Source: JAAYZM01 sp964510785
GTDB lineage: Bacteria; Actinomycetota; Actinomycetes; Actinomycetales; Cellulomonadaceae
DNA: 14,074 bases
NCBI GenBank assembly: GCA_964510785.1
Contig: CAZECM010000076.1
Location: 1 to 14,074, forward strand
Direction of reading: 5' to 3'
In this document: positions 6,237-13,122 of the stretch, piece by piece
How positions within the stretch are numbered: the stretch's first letter is position 1
Layout: each line of letters opens with the position of its first letter
Notes under the pieces: model-generated
Databases searched by the model: none
Seen by the model: the letters and a program-made list of their open reading frames with translations, nothing else
Told to the model about the DNA's origin: nothing
Position numbers and translations under genes: made by a program

Positions 6237-7121
6237 ATGTCCTCTGCGCTCCTGCTGCAGAGCCTCATCCTCGGGATCCTGCTGGGAGGGCTGTACGCCC
6301 TCCTGGCGGCCGGGCTGACGCTCTACTTCGGTGTCATGCGCGTGGTGATGATCGCCCACTCGGCGTTCCTCATCCTCGCGGGCTACCTCGCGTGGTTCTT
6401 CACCGTGCAGACGGGGCTGGACCCGATGATCTCGTTGGTGCTCACCGTGCCGGCGTTCTTCGGGCTCGGTGTCCTGGTGCAACGGTTGCTCATCACGCGC
6501 CTCAAGCCCGCGTCGCTCACGATGATGTCCGTGCTGCTCACGTTCGCGATCGCACTCGTGATCGAGGGCATGCTCGGTTTCACCTTCACCGGGGTGCAAC
6601 GCAGGATCAAGCTGGACTACGGGGCGTCGAGCATCGAGCTCCTGGGGGCGAAGGTCGCCGTCGTGAAGCTCGTGGCCTTCGGGCTCGCCGCGCTCGCGCT
6701 CGGTGCGGTCTGGTTCGTGCTGAAGAAGACGTCGTTCGGCCATGCGCTGCGCGCGACGATCCAGCACAAGGAGGCCGCGGAGCTCGTCGGGATCGACACG
6801 GCCAAGGTGGCCAGCTACGGCTTCGGCCTGGGGCTGGCCACCGCGGCCGTGGGCGGGACGGCGCTCGCGCTCGACGCGACGATCTACCCGTCGCTGCACT
6901 GGCACTGGATCGGACCGCTCTTCGCGATCATCGTGGTGGGTGGGCTGGGCTCGATCCCGGGGGCGGCCATCGCGGCCATGCTCCTCGGGATCACCCAGTC
7001 CCTCCTCCAGGTGCCCTTCGGGACGACGTGGGCGCAGACGGTCTTCTACATCGCGCTCTTCGTCACCCTCATCGTGCGCCCCCAGGGATTCTTCGGAGGT
7101 CGCCTTGCGCAACGGTTCTGA
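6237..7121 (+). CDS. livH: Liv-type ABC transporter permease LivH
   Basis: This is one of the two membrane subunits of the importer. The 294-residue product has about eight hydrophobic segments and opens with LILGILLGGLYALLAAGLTL, the hallmark LivH start. The cytoplasmic coupling block ALRATIQHKEAAELVGID (about 170-187) contacts an ATPase subunit, and GGLGSIPGA and VRPQGFFG near the end are conserved in the family. I chose the ATG at 6237, ten bases after the binding-protein stop, because the protein aligns from there. The frame stays open upstream to another ATG at 6126, but that stretch is low-complexity out-of-frame translation of the previous gene. Only a weak TAGG precedes the start, so translation probably depends on coupling. 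The 3' end overlaps livM by 17 bases. Confidence 0.93.
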   Translation: MSSALLLQSLILGILLGGLYALLAAGLTLYFGVMRVVMIAHSAFLILAGYLAWFFTVQTGLDPMISLVLTVPAFFGLGVLVQRLLITRLKPASLTMMSVLLTFAIALVIEGMLGFTFTGVQRRIKLDYGASSIELLGAKVAVVKLVAFGLAALALGAVWFVLKKTSFGHALRATIQHKEAAELVGIDTAKVASYGFGLGLATAAVGGTALALDATIYPSLHWHWIGPLFAIIVVGGLGSIPGAAIAAMLLGITQSLLQVPFGTTWAQTVFYIALFVTLIVRPQGFFGGRLAQRF

Positions 7122-8226
7122 GTCCACGGCGACCACCGAGAGCACGGGGACTGCTGCGGCCCCGGGTCGGTGGGGTGCGCTGCGCCGCAGCCCGCAGCGG
7201 CTCACGGGCGCGGTGCTCGTCGTCGTGGTCGCCATCCTCATCCTCACCTTCCCGCTGACGACGTCGACCGGCTACCTGCTGTCCACCGGCGTCGTCATCC
7301 TCAACTTCGCCCTCGTCGCCACCGGCTGGAACTTCATGGGGGGCTTCACGGGCTACATCTCGCTCGGGCACGCCGCCTACTTCGGTCTCGGGTGCTACAC
7401 GACGGCGATCCTCATCGACCGCACCGGGATGTCTCCGTGGCTCGCGCTCGTGATCACACCCGTCGTGGTCGGCCTCATCGCCGTCCCGGTCGGCATCGCC
7501 GCGCTACGTGTGCGCGGTGCGTCGTTCGTGATCGTGACGATCGCGTTCGTGCTGATCCTCCTGCTCGTCTCGCAGAGCTGGGTCTCCCTCACGGGCGGCT
7601 CGACCGGGATCATGATCCCGCGAGCCTTCCCCGACCTCAGTCGCGTCGAGCACCACCGGGCCTTCTACTACATCTTCGTCGTGGCGCTCGCGATCGCCCT
7701 GTTCGTGTGGTGGCGCATCGACCGTTCCCGGTTCGGCATGGGCCTCAAGGCGGTGCGCGAGGACGAGGACAAGGCGCGCGCCCTCGGGGTGCCGACGTTC
7801 TGGGCCAAGCTCATCGCGTTCGTGTGGTCCGCCGTCTTCACGGGGCTCGCGGGCGGGCTCTACGCGCTGTGGTTCGGCGACCTCGACCCCGTCTTCCAGT
7901 TCTCGATCCTCATGGGTGCCTACATGGTGCTCATGGCCCTGCTCGGCGGGGTGCGCGAGCTCTTCGGGCCCGTGGTCGGCGCGATCGTCGTCGGGCTGTC
8001 GATCGAGTTCTTCAAGGCGGAGTTCGGGGACACGCAGTTCCACCTCGTGGCGACCGGCCTGCTGCTCGCCGTCGTCGTCCTCTTCATGCCGGAGGGCGTG
8101 ATCCCCGCGGTGCGCGGGCTCTTCACGCGCTTCGGTCCGCAGGCCTCGTCCATCCGCGAGGAGTCCGCCGAACAGCTCGCCGCGCGGCAGGACGCCGTCG
8201 GTTCGACCCCGGGGAGGGACGCATGA
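7105..8226 (+). CDS. livM: Liv-type ABC transporter permease LivM
   Basis: This is the second membrane subunit, 373 residues. A hydrophilic N-terminal tail of about 33 residues is followed by membrane segments. Family blocks are NFALVATGWNFMGGFTGYISLGHAAYFGLG, the coupling segment MGLKAVREDEDKARALGV (about 212-229), GLAGGLYALWFG and LLGGVRELFGPVVGA. The start is TTG at 7105, supported by GGAGGT at 7095-7100 with a four-base gap; no ATG or GTG with a ribosome site is available before the first membrane segment. The start lies inside livH (17-base overlap), and the stop overlaps the livG ATG as ATGA. The C-terminal tail after VIPAVRGLF is a hydrophilic extension of about 40 residues, longer than in E. 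coli LivM. Confidence 0.92.
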   Translation: MRNGSESTATTESTGTAAAPGRWGALRRSPQRLTGAVLVVVVAILILTFPLTTSTGYLLSTGVVILNFALVATGWNFMGGFTGYISLGHAAYFGLGCYTTAILIDRTGMSPWLALVITPVVVGLIAVPVGIAALRVRGASFVIVTIAFVLILLLVSQSWVSLTGGSTGIMIPRAFPDLSRVEHHRAFYYIFVVALAIALFVWWRIDRSRFGMGLKAVREDEDKARALGVPTFWAKLIAFVWSAVFTGLAGGLYALWFGDLDPVFQFSILMGAYMVLMALLGGVRELFGPVVGAIVVGLSIEFFKAEFGDTQFHLVATGLLLAVVVLFMPEGVIPAVRGLFTRFGPQASSIREESAEQLAARQDAVGSTPGRDA

Positions 8227-8969
8227 GCACGAGTGCGGGAGCGACGCTCGAGGTCCACGGGCTGTCCAAGTCGTTCGGCGGTGTCAAGGCCGTCGACGAC
8301 GCGACGGTCCAGTTCCTGCCGGGCAAGATCAACGCCCTCATCGGGCCGAACGGCTCGGGCAAGACGACGTTCTTCAACTGCGTCACGCGCATGATCAGGG
8401 CCGACGCCGGCACGGTCACCCTCGCGGGCAAGGACGTCTCGCGCTCGACGCCCGACCGCATCGCGCGACTCGGTCTCGGGCGCAGCTTCCAGGTGTGCCG
8501 GATCTTCCCGCGCATGACGGTCATGGAGAACATGCTCGTGGCCGTGCGGCACGCGTCGCTCACGGCGCTGTGGCGGGGTGCCCACGCGCCCGAACAGCTC
8601 GAGCGCGCGAGGTTCTGGTTGCGGCGGGTGGGCATCGACCACCTCGAGCACGCCGAGGCGCGCAACATCTCCTACGGCCAGCAGAAGCTGCTCGAGCTCG
8701 CCGGGGTGCTCATGGCGGAGCCCGAGATCGTCATGCTCGACGAGCCGGCCGGCGGCGTGAACCCGGCGCTCATCGGCCGCATCTCGACGCTCATCCGCGA
8801 GCTCAACGCGGAGGGGCGCACCTTCATCGTCGTGGAGCACAACATGGACATGGTGATGAGCCTGTCCGACCACGTCTTCGTCTTCGACCGGGGCCGCCCC
8901 ATCGCGGCAGGCCCGCCGTCCGAGGTCCAGTCGGACCCCCGCGTCCTGGAGGCCTACCTTGGCGTCTGA
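8223..8969 (+). CDS. livG: Liv-type ABC transporter ATP-binding protein LivG
   Basis: This is an ATPase that powers the importer from the cytoplasmic side. The 248 residues contain Walker A GPNGSGKT (41-48), the LivG-type signature SYGQQK (150-155) in place of the usual LSGGQ, Walker B IVMLDEP with D173 and E174, and the switch histidine H206 in VVEHNMD. The lack of the canonical SGG is normal for LivG, so it is not a defect. The ATG at 8223 has GGAGGG at 8213-8218 and overlaps the livM stop by four bases. It aligns with LivG from SAGATLEVHGLSKSFGG onward, so the long upstream extension of the frame is rejected. It works with LivF as a heterodimer. Confidence 0.94.
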   Translation: MSTSAGATLEVHGLSKSFGGVKAVDDATVQFLPGKINALIGPNGSGKTTFFNCVTRMIRADAGTVTLAGKDVSRSTPDRIARLGLGRSFQVCRIFPRMTVMENMLVAVRHASLTALWRGAHAPEQLERARFWLRRVGIDHLEHAEARNISYGQQKLLELAGVLMAEPEIVMLDEPAGGVNPALIGRISTLIRELNAEGRTFIVVEHNMDMVMSLSDHVFVFDRGRPIAAGPPSEVQSDPRVLEAYLGV

Positions 8970-9693
8970 CTACCTGCTCGAGCTCGATGGCATCGAGGCG
9001 GGCTACGGCCGGGCGGCACTCGTGCTGCGCGGGCTCACGGTCCGCGTGCCGCCGTCGACCATCGTGTGCCTGGTGGGCCCCAACGGCGCCGGGAAGTCGA
9101 CGGTGCTCAAGGTCGCGAGCGGCATGCTCGTGCCCCGAGCGGGTCGCGTCGTCGTGCAGGGCGAGGACGTGACGGGTGACGGCCCGCAGCGGATGCTGCG
9201 CCACGGGCTCGCCCACGTGCTCCAGGGGCACAGCGTGTTCCCCGAGATGACCGTGGCCGAGAACATCAAGCTCGGCGGCTTCACGGTGAGCGACCGCGCC
9301 GTGCTGGCGGAGCGCATCGACCGGGTCAAGACGGTGTTCCCGATCGTGGCGGAGCGATGGAACGACCTGGCCGGGCTGCTCTCGGGCGGCCAGCAGAAGC
9401 AGGTCGAGTTCGCCCGCTCGCTCATGATCTCGCCCAAGGTCGTGCTGCTCGACGAGCCCTCGATGGGCCTCGACCCGAAGACGACGGCCACGGTGTTCGA
9501 GCAGGTCGTGCGCATGCGTGACCACGGCACGGCGGTGCTGCTCGTCGAGCAGAACGCGCGCCGGGCGCTCGAGACGGCCGACGTGGGCTGCGTGCTCGAC
9601 CTCGGCCGGGTGCACATCTCCGGGCCCGCGCGCGAGCTGCTCGAGGACCCCGAGCTCTCGAGGCTCTACCTCGGGGGCCGACCCGCCGCCTGA
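8959..9693 (+). CDS. livF: Liv-type ABC transporter ATP-binding protein LivF
   Basis: This is the second ATPase subunit, 244 residues. It carries Walker A GPNGAGKS (40-47), the block LQGHSVFPEMTVAENI typical of LivF, the signature LSGGQQK (141-147), Walker B VVLLDEPSMGLDP with D165 and E166, and the switch histidine replaced by glutamine in VLLVEQNAR, as is usual in LivF. The start is TTG at 8959 with GGAGG at 8948-8952, overlapping livG by 11 bases, so the operon is tightly coupled from livH to livF. It ends only 28 bases before the convergent gluD stop. No gene for metabolising the solute follows, so the operon is transport only. Confidence 0.94.
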   Translation: MASDYLLELDGIEAGYGRAALVLRGLTVRVPPSTIVCLVGPNGAGKSTVLKVASGMLVPRAGRVVVQGEDVTGDGPQRMLRHGLAHVLQGHSVFPEMTVAENIKLGGFTVSDRAVLAERIDRVKTVFPIVAERWNDLAGLLSGGQQKQVEFARSLMISPKVVLLDEPSMGLDPKTTATVFEQVVRMRDHGTAVLLVEQNARRALETADVGCVLDLGRVHISGPARELLEDPELSRLYLGGRPAA

Positions 9694-9724
9694 GGTGCCT
9701 CAGCCCCGGTAGGTGCGCTACCTA
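9691..9724. terminator. Weak hairpins between convergent livF and gluD
   Basis: Two small palindromes fill the gap: TGAGG-TG-CCTCA (9691-9702), which includes the livF stop, and TAGGT-GCGCT-ACCTA (9710-9724), which includes the gluD stop. They could act as a weak bidirectional terminator. Neither is followed by a T-rich run, and the stems are only five pairs, so support is modest. Confidence 0.3.
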
Positions 9725-10615
9725 GGCGTTGCGTCCGCCACCCGGATCGAGAATCACCACGCCGGCCGGCAGCTCGGCAGCGGCACCGGCATCGAGCTTT
9801 CCTGCTGTCCGCTTCGAGCCCCGTCGCTGCAGTCGGATCGCGAGCTGGGACAGCGAGATGTTGAGCACGAGGTAGGTGCCGGCACCGACGACGAAGAGCG
9901 CGACCGCGTACTGGTTGCCGAAGTACTGGGTGTTGTTCTGGATCGACTTCAGAAGCTCGGCATAGCCGATGATGAAGCCGAGCGAGGAGTCCTTGAGCAG
10001 CACGACGAGCTGGGCGATGAGGCTCGGTGTCATCGTCCGCACGGCTTGGGGCAGCTCGACGAAGAGCAGTGTCTGCCACCGGGTCATGCCCACGGCGAGC
10101 GCGGCCTCGGCCTGGCCGCGGGGGAGCGCGGCGAGACCGGCACGCAGGATCTCGGCGATGATCGCCATGTTGTAGATCGTCAGGCCGAAGACGACGGCGT
10201 AGAACGGCCGCATGCCGAGAGCGAGCCAGCCGAAGAACATCATGAGCAGGACGGGGAGCCCGCGGCTCAGCTCGATGACGACGACGGCCGGGGTGCGCAG
10301 CACGAGGCTGGACGCGCGTCGCCACAAGGCGAGGAGCAGGCCGAGGGCGAGGGCTAGGGGGGCGGCGACGGCGGCCGCTCGCAGGGTCGCACCGAGCCCG
10401 AGGACGAGGATGGACTTCCAGACGTCCCCCGCCGTCTGACCCTTGGGCGGGTCCCAGAGGACGTTCCAGTGGTCGAGGTCGAACACGCCGCGCCCGGCCG
10501 CATAGCGAGCGGCGAAGAAGATGGCGGCGAGGACGACGACGACGCCCGCGACGGAGCCCCATCGTTCACGACGCAGGGCGACGGGTCCGGGCGCGTCATA
10601 GAGGATCGAGCTCAT
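9722..10615 (-). CDS. gluD: Glutamate ABC transporter permease GluD
   Basis: This is the second inner-membrane permease of the glutamate uptake system, 297 residues. It has the HisMQ-type layout: a membrane segment near residues 20-40, a periplasmic stretch containing DLDHWNVLWDPP, then a five-helix permease core. The core has ELSRGLPVLLMMFFGWL and the coupling block GQAEAALAVGMTRWQTLLFVELPQAVRTMTPSLIAQ. The extra helix and the longer loop before the core are usual for GluD compared with GluC. A hydrophilic C-terminal tail of about 45 residues follows the last helix. The ATG start overlaps the gluC stop as ATGA, so translation is coupled. It is the last gene of gluABCD and converges with livF. 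Confidence 0.92.
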   Translation of the reverse strand: MSSILYDAPGPVALRRERWGSVAGVVVVLAAIFFAARYAAGRGVFDLDHWNVLWDPPKGQTAGDVWKSILVLGLGATLRAAAVAAPLALALGLLLALWRRASSLVLRTPAVVVIELSRGLPVLLMMFFGWLALGMRPFYAVVFGLTIYNMAIIAEILRAGLAALPRGQAEAALAVGMTRWQTLLFVELPQAVRTMTPSLIAQLVVLLKDSSLGFIIGYAELLKSIQNNTQYFGNQYAVALFVVGAGTYLVLNISLSQLAIRLQRRGSKRTAGKLDAGAAAELPAGVVILDPGGGRNA

Positions 10616-11262
10616 CGCGCGAACGCCACCTTCTTCTCCAGGCGGGTCGCCAGCAGTCCCGCGGGGATCGTGAACGCGAGATAGAACAGCGCCACCCCGG
10701 TGAGGATCAGCAGCGTGTCACCCGGGTTCGACTGGGCGAGCCGGCGCCCCGTCGCGAGCAGCTCGACGACCGCGAAGCCGGCGGCCACGGAGGTGTTCTT
10801 CGCGAGCGCGATGATGACGTTGATGAGGGGCGGGATCACCGTGCGGATCGCCTGGGGGAGGATCACGAGGGTCAGCGACTGGCCGAACGTCAGCCCGATC
10901 GCGCGTGCGGCCTCGGCCTGCCCCACCCCGACGGAGTTGATGCCTGAGCGCAGCGCCTCGCACACGAAGGCCGACGTGTAGAGCGTGAGGCAGACGACGG
11001 CGGTCCAGTAGCCGAGCGGTGGGATGATCCCGAACTGAGGTGCGACGAGCACCATGCCGAAGAAGACGAGCGTGAGCGGCGTGTTGCGCAACGTCTCGAC
11101 GTAGCCGATCGCGAGCAGCCGCAGCGGGCGCAGCGGGGCGACGCGCATGGCCGCGAGCACGAGGCCGAATGCGAGGGCGAGGATCCCGGACACGACGGTG
11201 AGCTGCAGCGTCATGCGGAAGCCGGCGAGGTACGCCGGTCCGTTGTCGATGAAGATTCCCAC
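10612..11262 (-). CDS. gluC: Glutamate ABC transporter permease GluC
   Basis: This is the first inner-membrane permease, 216 residues, a normal length for the family. It contains YVETLRNTPLTLVFFG, then TSAFVCEALRSGINSVGVGQAEAARAIGLTF and LPQAIRTVIPPLINVIIALAKNTS, the polar-amino-acid permease signature and coupling region. The start is GTG at 11262 with AAGGAGA just upstream on the minus strand (11268-11274). It is separated from gluB by 72 bases holding a strong hairpin, and it overlaps gluD by four bases. It pairs with GluD to form the channel and is energised by GluA. Confidence 0.93.
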   Translation of the reverse strand: MGIFIDNGPAYLAGFRMTLQLTVVSGILALAFGLVLAAMRVAPLRPLRLLAIGYVETLRNTPLTLVFFGMVLVAPQFGIIPPLGYWTAVVCLTLYTSAFVCEALRSGINSVGVGQAEAARAIGLTFGQSLTLVILPQAIRTVIPPLINVIIALAKNTSVAAGFAVVELLATGRRLAQSNPGDTLLILTGVALFYLAFTIPAGLLATRLEKKVAFAR

Positions 11263-11288
11263 GCCGTCTCCTTGTCTCGCAGAAGCGT

Positions 11289-11328
11289 GCCGCGTCGCGC
11301 CGGGGCTCTCACCCCGGCGCGACGCGGC
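11289..11328 (-). promoter_or_regulatory. Strong 17-bp hairpin between gluB and gluC
   Basis: A perfect 17-base inverted repeat (arms 11289-11305 and 11312-11328) encloses a six-base loop. It lies in the 72-base gap between the binding-protein and first permease genes. No T-run follows on the minus strand, so complete termination is unlikely. In transport operons such hairpins shield the upstream message or cause partial stopping, giving more binding protein than permease. That role is inferred here. Confidence 0.75.
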
Positions 11329-11334
11329 GAGCGG

Positions 11335-12195
11335 TCAGTACCTGTCGATCGTCGGGGGCTCCGGCGTCGGCAGGACGGCGCCAGCGGTGGCCTCCCACGC
11401 CGCTGCCCAGCGTCCGTCCTCGAAGATCTCTTCGAGGACGTCGTTGATGAAGTTGCGGAAGTCGGTGTCGTCCTTCGCGAGGCCGATCCCGTAGGGCTCG
11501 TCGGTGAACTGCTCACCGCGCACCTCGAGGTCGTCGTGCTCGTCGGCGAACCCGGCGAGGATGACGTTGTCGGTCGAGATCGCGTCGACCTGGTTGTTGC
11601 GCAGCGGCTCGATGCAGTCCGAGTAGGCGCCGAACGGCACGACCTCGGCATCGGGGTAGTTCTCGAGCAGGTTCTGCTCGGGGGTCGAGCCCGAGGCGGT
11701 GCAGATCTTCTTGCCACCGATGTCGTCGACGCCGTTGATGTCGGTGTTCGTCTTGAGCGTGAGCAACGACTGGCCGGCGATGAAGTACGGCCCGGCGAAG
11801 GAGATCTTCTCCTTGCGCGTGTCGTTGATCGTGTAGGTCGCGACGATGAAGTCGACGGAGCCGTTGGCGATCGAGTCCTCACGCACGGCCGAGACGGTCT
11901 CGGTCCACGTGATGTCGCCCTCCGCGATGCCGAGCTCGCCCGCGATCAGCTTGGCGATCTCGACGTCGAAGCCCTCGGGGATGCCGTTGGGACCGACCAG
12001 GCCGAAGAGCGGCTGGTCGAACTTCGTGCCTACCGTGACCTTGCCTGCCTCGGCGAGCCGGGCCATGGTCGAACCCTCTGCGAAGTCACCCGGATCGGCG
12101 GGGCCCTCCGAGCCCCCGTCGTTCGAGGCGCAGGCCCCGAGTGCCAGCATCGCGGCGGCGGTCAGTGCCAGTGGTCGTGCCAGTCGTGTCCGCAT
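11335..12195 (-). CDS. gluB: Glutamate ABC transporter substrate-binding lipoprotein GluB
   Basis: This is the extracytoplasmic glutamate receptor, 286 residues, of the family-3 polar-amino-acid binding proteins. The signal peptide ends in the lipobox LGAC with C22 as the lipid-anchored residue. Typical blocks are KVTVGTKFDQPLFGLVG, EGFDVEIAKLIAGELG, NGSVDFIVATYTINDTRKEKISFAGPYF, KKICTASGSTPEQNL and AISTDNVILAGFA. I chose ATG 12195 because AAGGAGA sits at the right distance upstream (12204-12210, complement) and the signal peptide then starts MRTRLARP. An in-frame ATG at 12234 has no ribosome site and would put charged residues before the signal. The gene lies 58 bases after gluA and is followed by a strong hairpin. 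Confidence 0.93.
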   Translation of the reverse strand: MRTRLARPLALTAAAMLALGACASNDGGSEGPADPGDFAEGSTMARLAEAGKVTVGTKFDQPLFGLVGPNGIPEGFDVEIAKLIAGELGIAEGDITWTETVSAVREDSIANGSVDFIVATYTINDTRKEKISFAGPYFIAGQSLLTLKTNTDINGVDDIGGKKICTASGSTPEQNLLENYPDAEVVPFGAYSDCIEPLRNNQVDAISTDNVILAGFADEHDDLEVRGEQFTDEPYGIGLAKDDTDFRNFINDVLEEIFEDGRWAAAWEATAGAVLPTPEPPTIDRY

Positions 12196-12253
12196 CCTGT
12201 GTCTCCTTCTTCCTTCTGGCCGGTTCTCGGCCATGGGTCCAGTGGTGGCCAGG

Positions 12254-13002
12254 TCAGTGGGTCAAGATCTTGGACAAGAAGTCCTTCGCGCGGTCCGAGG
12301 AGGGGTTCGTGAAGAAGGTCTCCGGGTCGCACTCCTCGACGATGGCGCCCGAGTCCATGAAGACGACGCGGTCGGCGGCCTTGCGGGCGAAGCCCATCTC
12401 GTGGGTGACGACGATCATCGTCATGCCGTCGTGGGCGAGGGCGACCATGACGTCGAGCACCTCGTTGATCATCTCGGGGTCGAGCGCGGAGGTCGGCTCG
12501 TCGAAGAGCANNNNNNNNNNGCGAGGGCCCGGGCGATCGCGACGCGCTGCTGCTGCCCGCCGGAGAGCTGGGCGGGAACCTTGTCCGCCTGGTTGGCGAC
12601 CCCCACGCGGTCGAGCAAGGACATGCCGAGCTCGGTCGCTTCCTTGCGGTTCATCTTCTTGACCTTGATCGGGCCCATCGTGACGTTCTGCAGCACGGTC
12701 TTGTGCGCGAAGAGGTTGAAGGACTGGAAGACCATGCCGACGTCGGCCCGCAGCCGCGCGAGCGCCTTGCCCTCGGCGGGCAGGGGGACGCCGTCGATCG
12801 AGATGGTGCCCGAGTCGATCGGTTCGAGGCGGTTGATGGCGCGGCACAGCGTCGACTTGCCAGAGCCGGACGGACCGATGATCACGACGACCTCGCCGCG
12901 GGCGACGGACAGGTTGATGTCCTGGAGCACGTGCAGTGCGCCGAAGTGCTTGTTGACGTGGTCGACGACCACGAGCGGAGCGGTGGAGAGCGCGTCAACC
13001 AT
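12254..13002 (-). CDS. gluA: Glutamate ABC transporter ATP-binding protein GluA (interrupted by an N gap)
   Basis: This is the ATPase of the glutamate importer and the first gene of the operon. Before the gap the frame shows Walker A GPSGSGKS (43-50), the Q-loop VFQSFNLF and the signature LSGGQQQR (146-153). After it, in a different frame, come Walker B LFDEPTSALDP, the switch VVTHEMGFARKAADRV and the end DFLSKILTH. The ten N at 12511-12520 fall between ...ARALA and MLFDEP. Family members have five residues there, needing 17 bases, so ten N is a placeholder that breaks the frame; the gene is probably intact. The ATG at 13002 has no ribosome site but a TAGGTT box (13009-13014) six bases upstream, suggesting a leaderless message. 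GTNAC sites lie further upstream. Confidence 0.9.
12511..12520. other. Assembly gap (10 N) inside gluA
   Basis: Ten unknown bases lie between the signature motif and Walker B of gluA. The flanking bases leave A (GCN) and M (NTG) as half-known codons. The conserved family spacing predicts 17 missing bases. I see no duplicated sequence at the gap edges, unlike the gap in miaB. Confidence 0.95.
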
Positions 13003-13008
13003 GTGTCG

Positions 13009-13014
13009 AACCTA
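13009..13014 (-). promoter_or_regulatory. Candidate -10 box for a leaderless gluA message
   Basis: TAGGTT on the minus strand ends six bases before the gluA ATG, so transcription would begin at or next to the start codon. This fits the missing ribosome site. No good -35 box lies 17-18 bases upstream, which would fit a promoter needing an activator. Confidence 0.45.
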
Positions 13015-13037
13015 GGGTGAACATCTTTCCACCGCGA

Positions 13038-13073
13038 GTCATACGCGTCACGATCGGGTCACGGAATGGTCAT
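13038..13073. promoter_or_regulatory. Phased GTCA(C/T) repeats upstream of gluA (GlnR-like)
   Basis: GTCAT (13038-13042), GTCAC (13047-13051), GTCAC (13058-13062) and GTCAT (13069-13073) are spaced 9, 11 and 11 bases. The last three give five-base sites separated by six bases, and the middle pair fits the GTNAC half-site and AC-N9-AC spacing of GlnR boxes. They lie about 36-71 bases upstream of the predicted gluA start point, where an activator would sit. They could equally act on the divergent miaB promoter or bind another OmpR-type regulator. Confidence 0.5.
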
Positions 13074-13108
13074 CTGACGCTGATGAGGACCGCGGTGATC
13101 CGGCCGCG

Positions 13109-13114
13109 TACCCT
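13109..13114 (+). promoter_or_regulatory. Candidate -10 box for miaB
   Basis: TACCCT fits the TANNNT pattern and lies eight bases before the miaB ATG, so the message would have no leader or one of only a base or two. The ATG itself has only a weak GGACGG upstream. I see no convincing -35 box. Confidence 0.35.
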
Positions 13115-13122
13115 GGACGGCG

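Noticed and set aside
6742..7104. Upstream extension of livM to an ATG at 6742
   Set aside because: The added part is a shifted reading of livH, rich in Ser and Arg; TTG 7105 has GGAGGT in the right place.
7170..8222. Upstream extension of livG to an ATG at 7170
   Set aside because: The extra 351 codons are a shifted reading of livM; the ATPase domain begins after 8223, where there is a good ribosome site.
8650..8680. Degenerate, non-functional signature motif in LivG (SYGQQ rather than LSGGQ)
   Set aside because: LSYGQQ-type signatures are normal in LivG proteins.
9540..9560. Missing switch histidine in LivF
   Set aside because: LivF-type ATPases commonly have VEQN at this position, so it is not evidence of inactivation.
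2387..9721. Mobile-element borders or attachment sites around the lacI-MFS-liv block
   Set aside because: I found no transposase, integrase, tRNA gene or matching flanking repeats at either side.
12196..12234. Earlier gluB start at ATG 12234
   Set aside because: It has no ribosome site and would add charged residues before the signal peptide; ATG 12195 has AAGGAGA.
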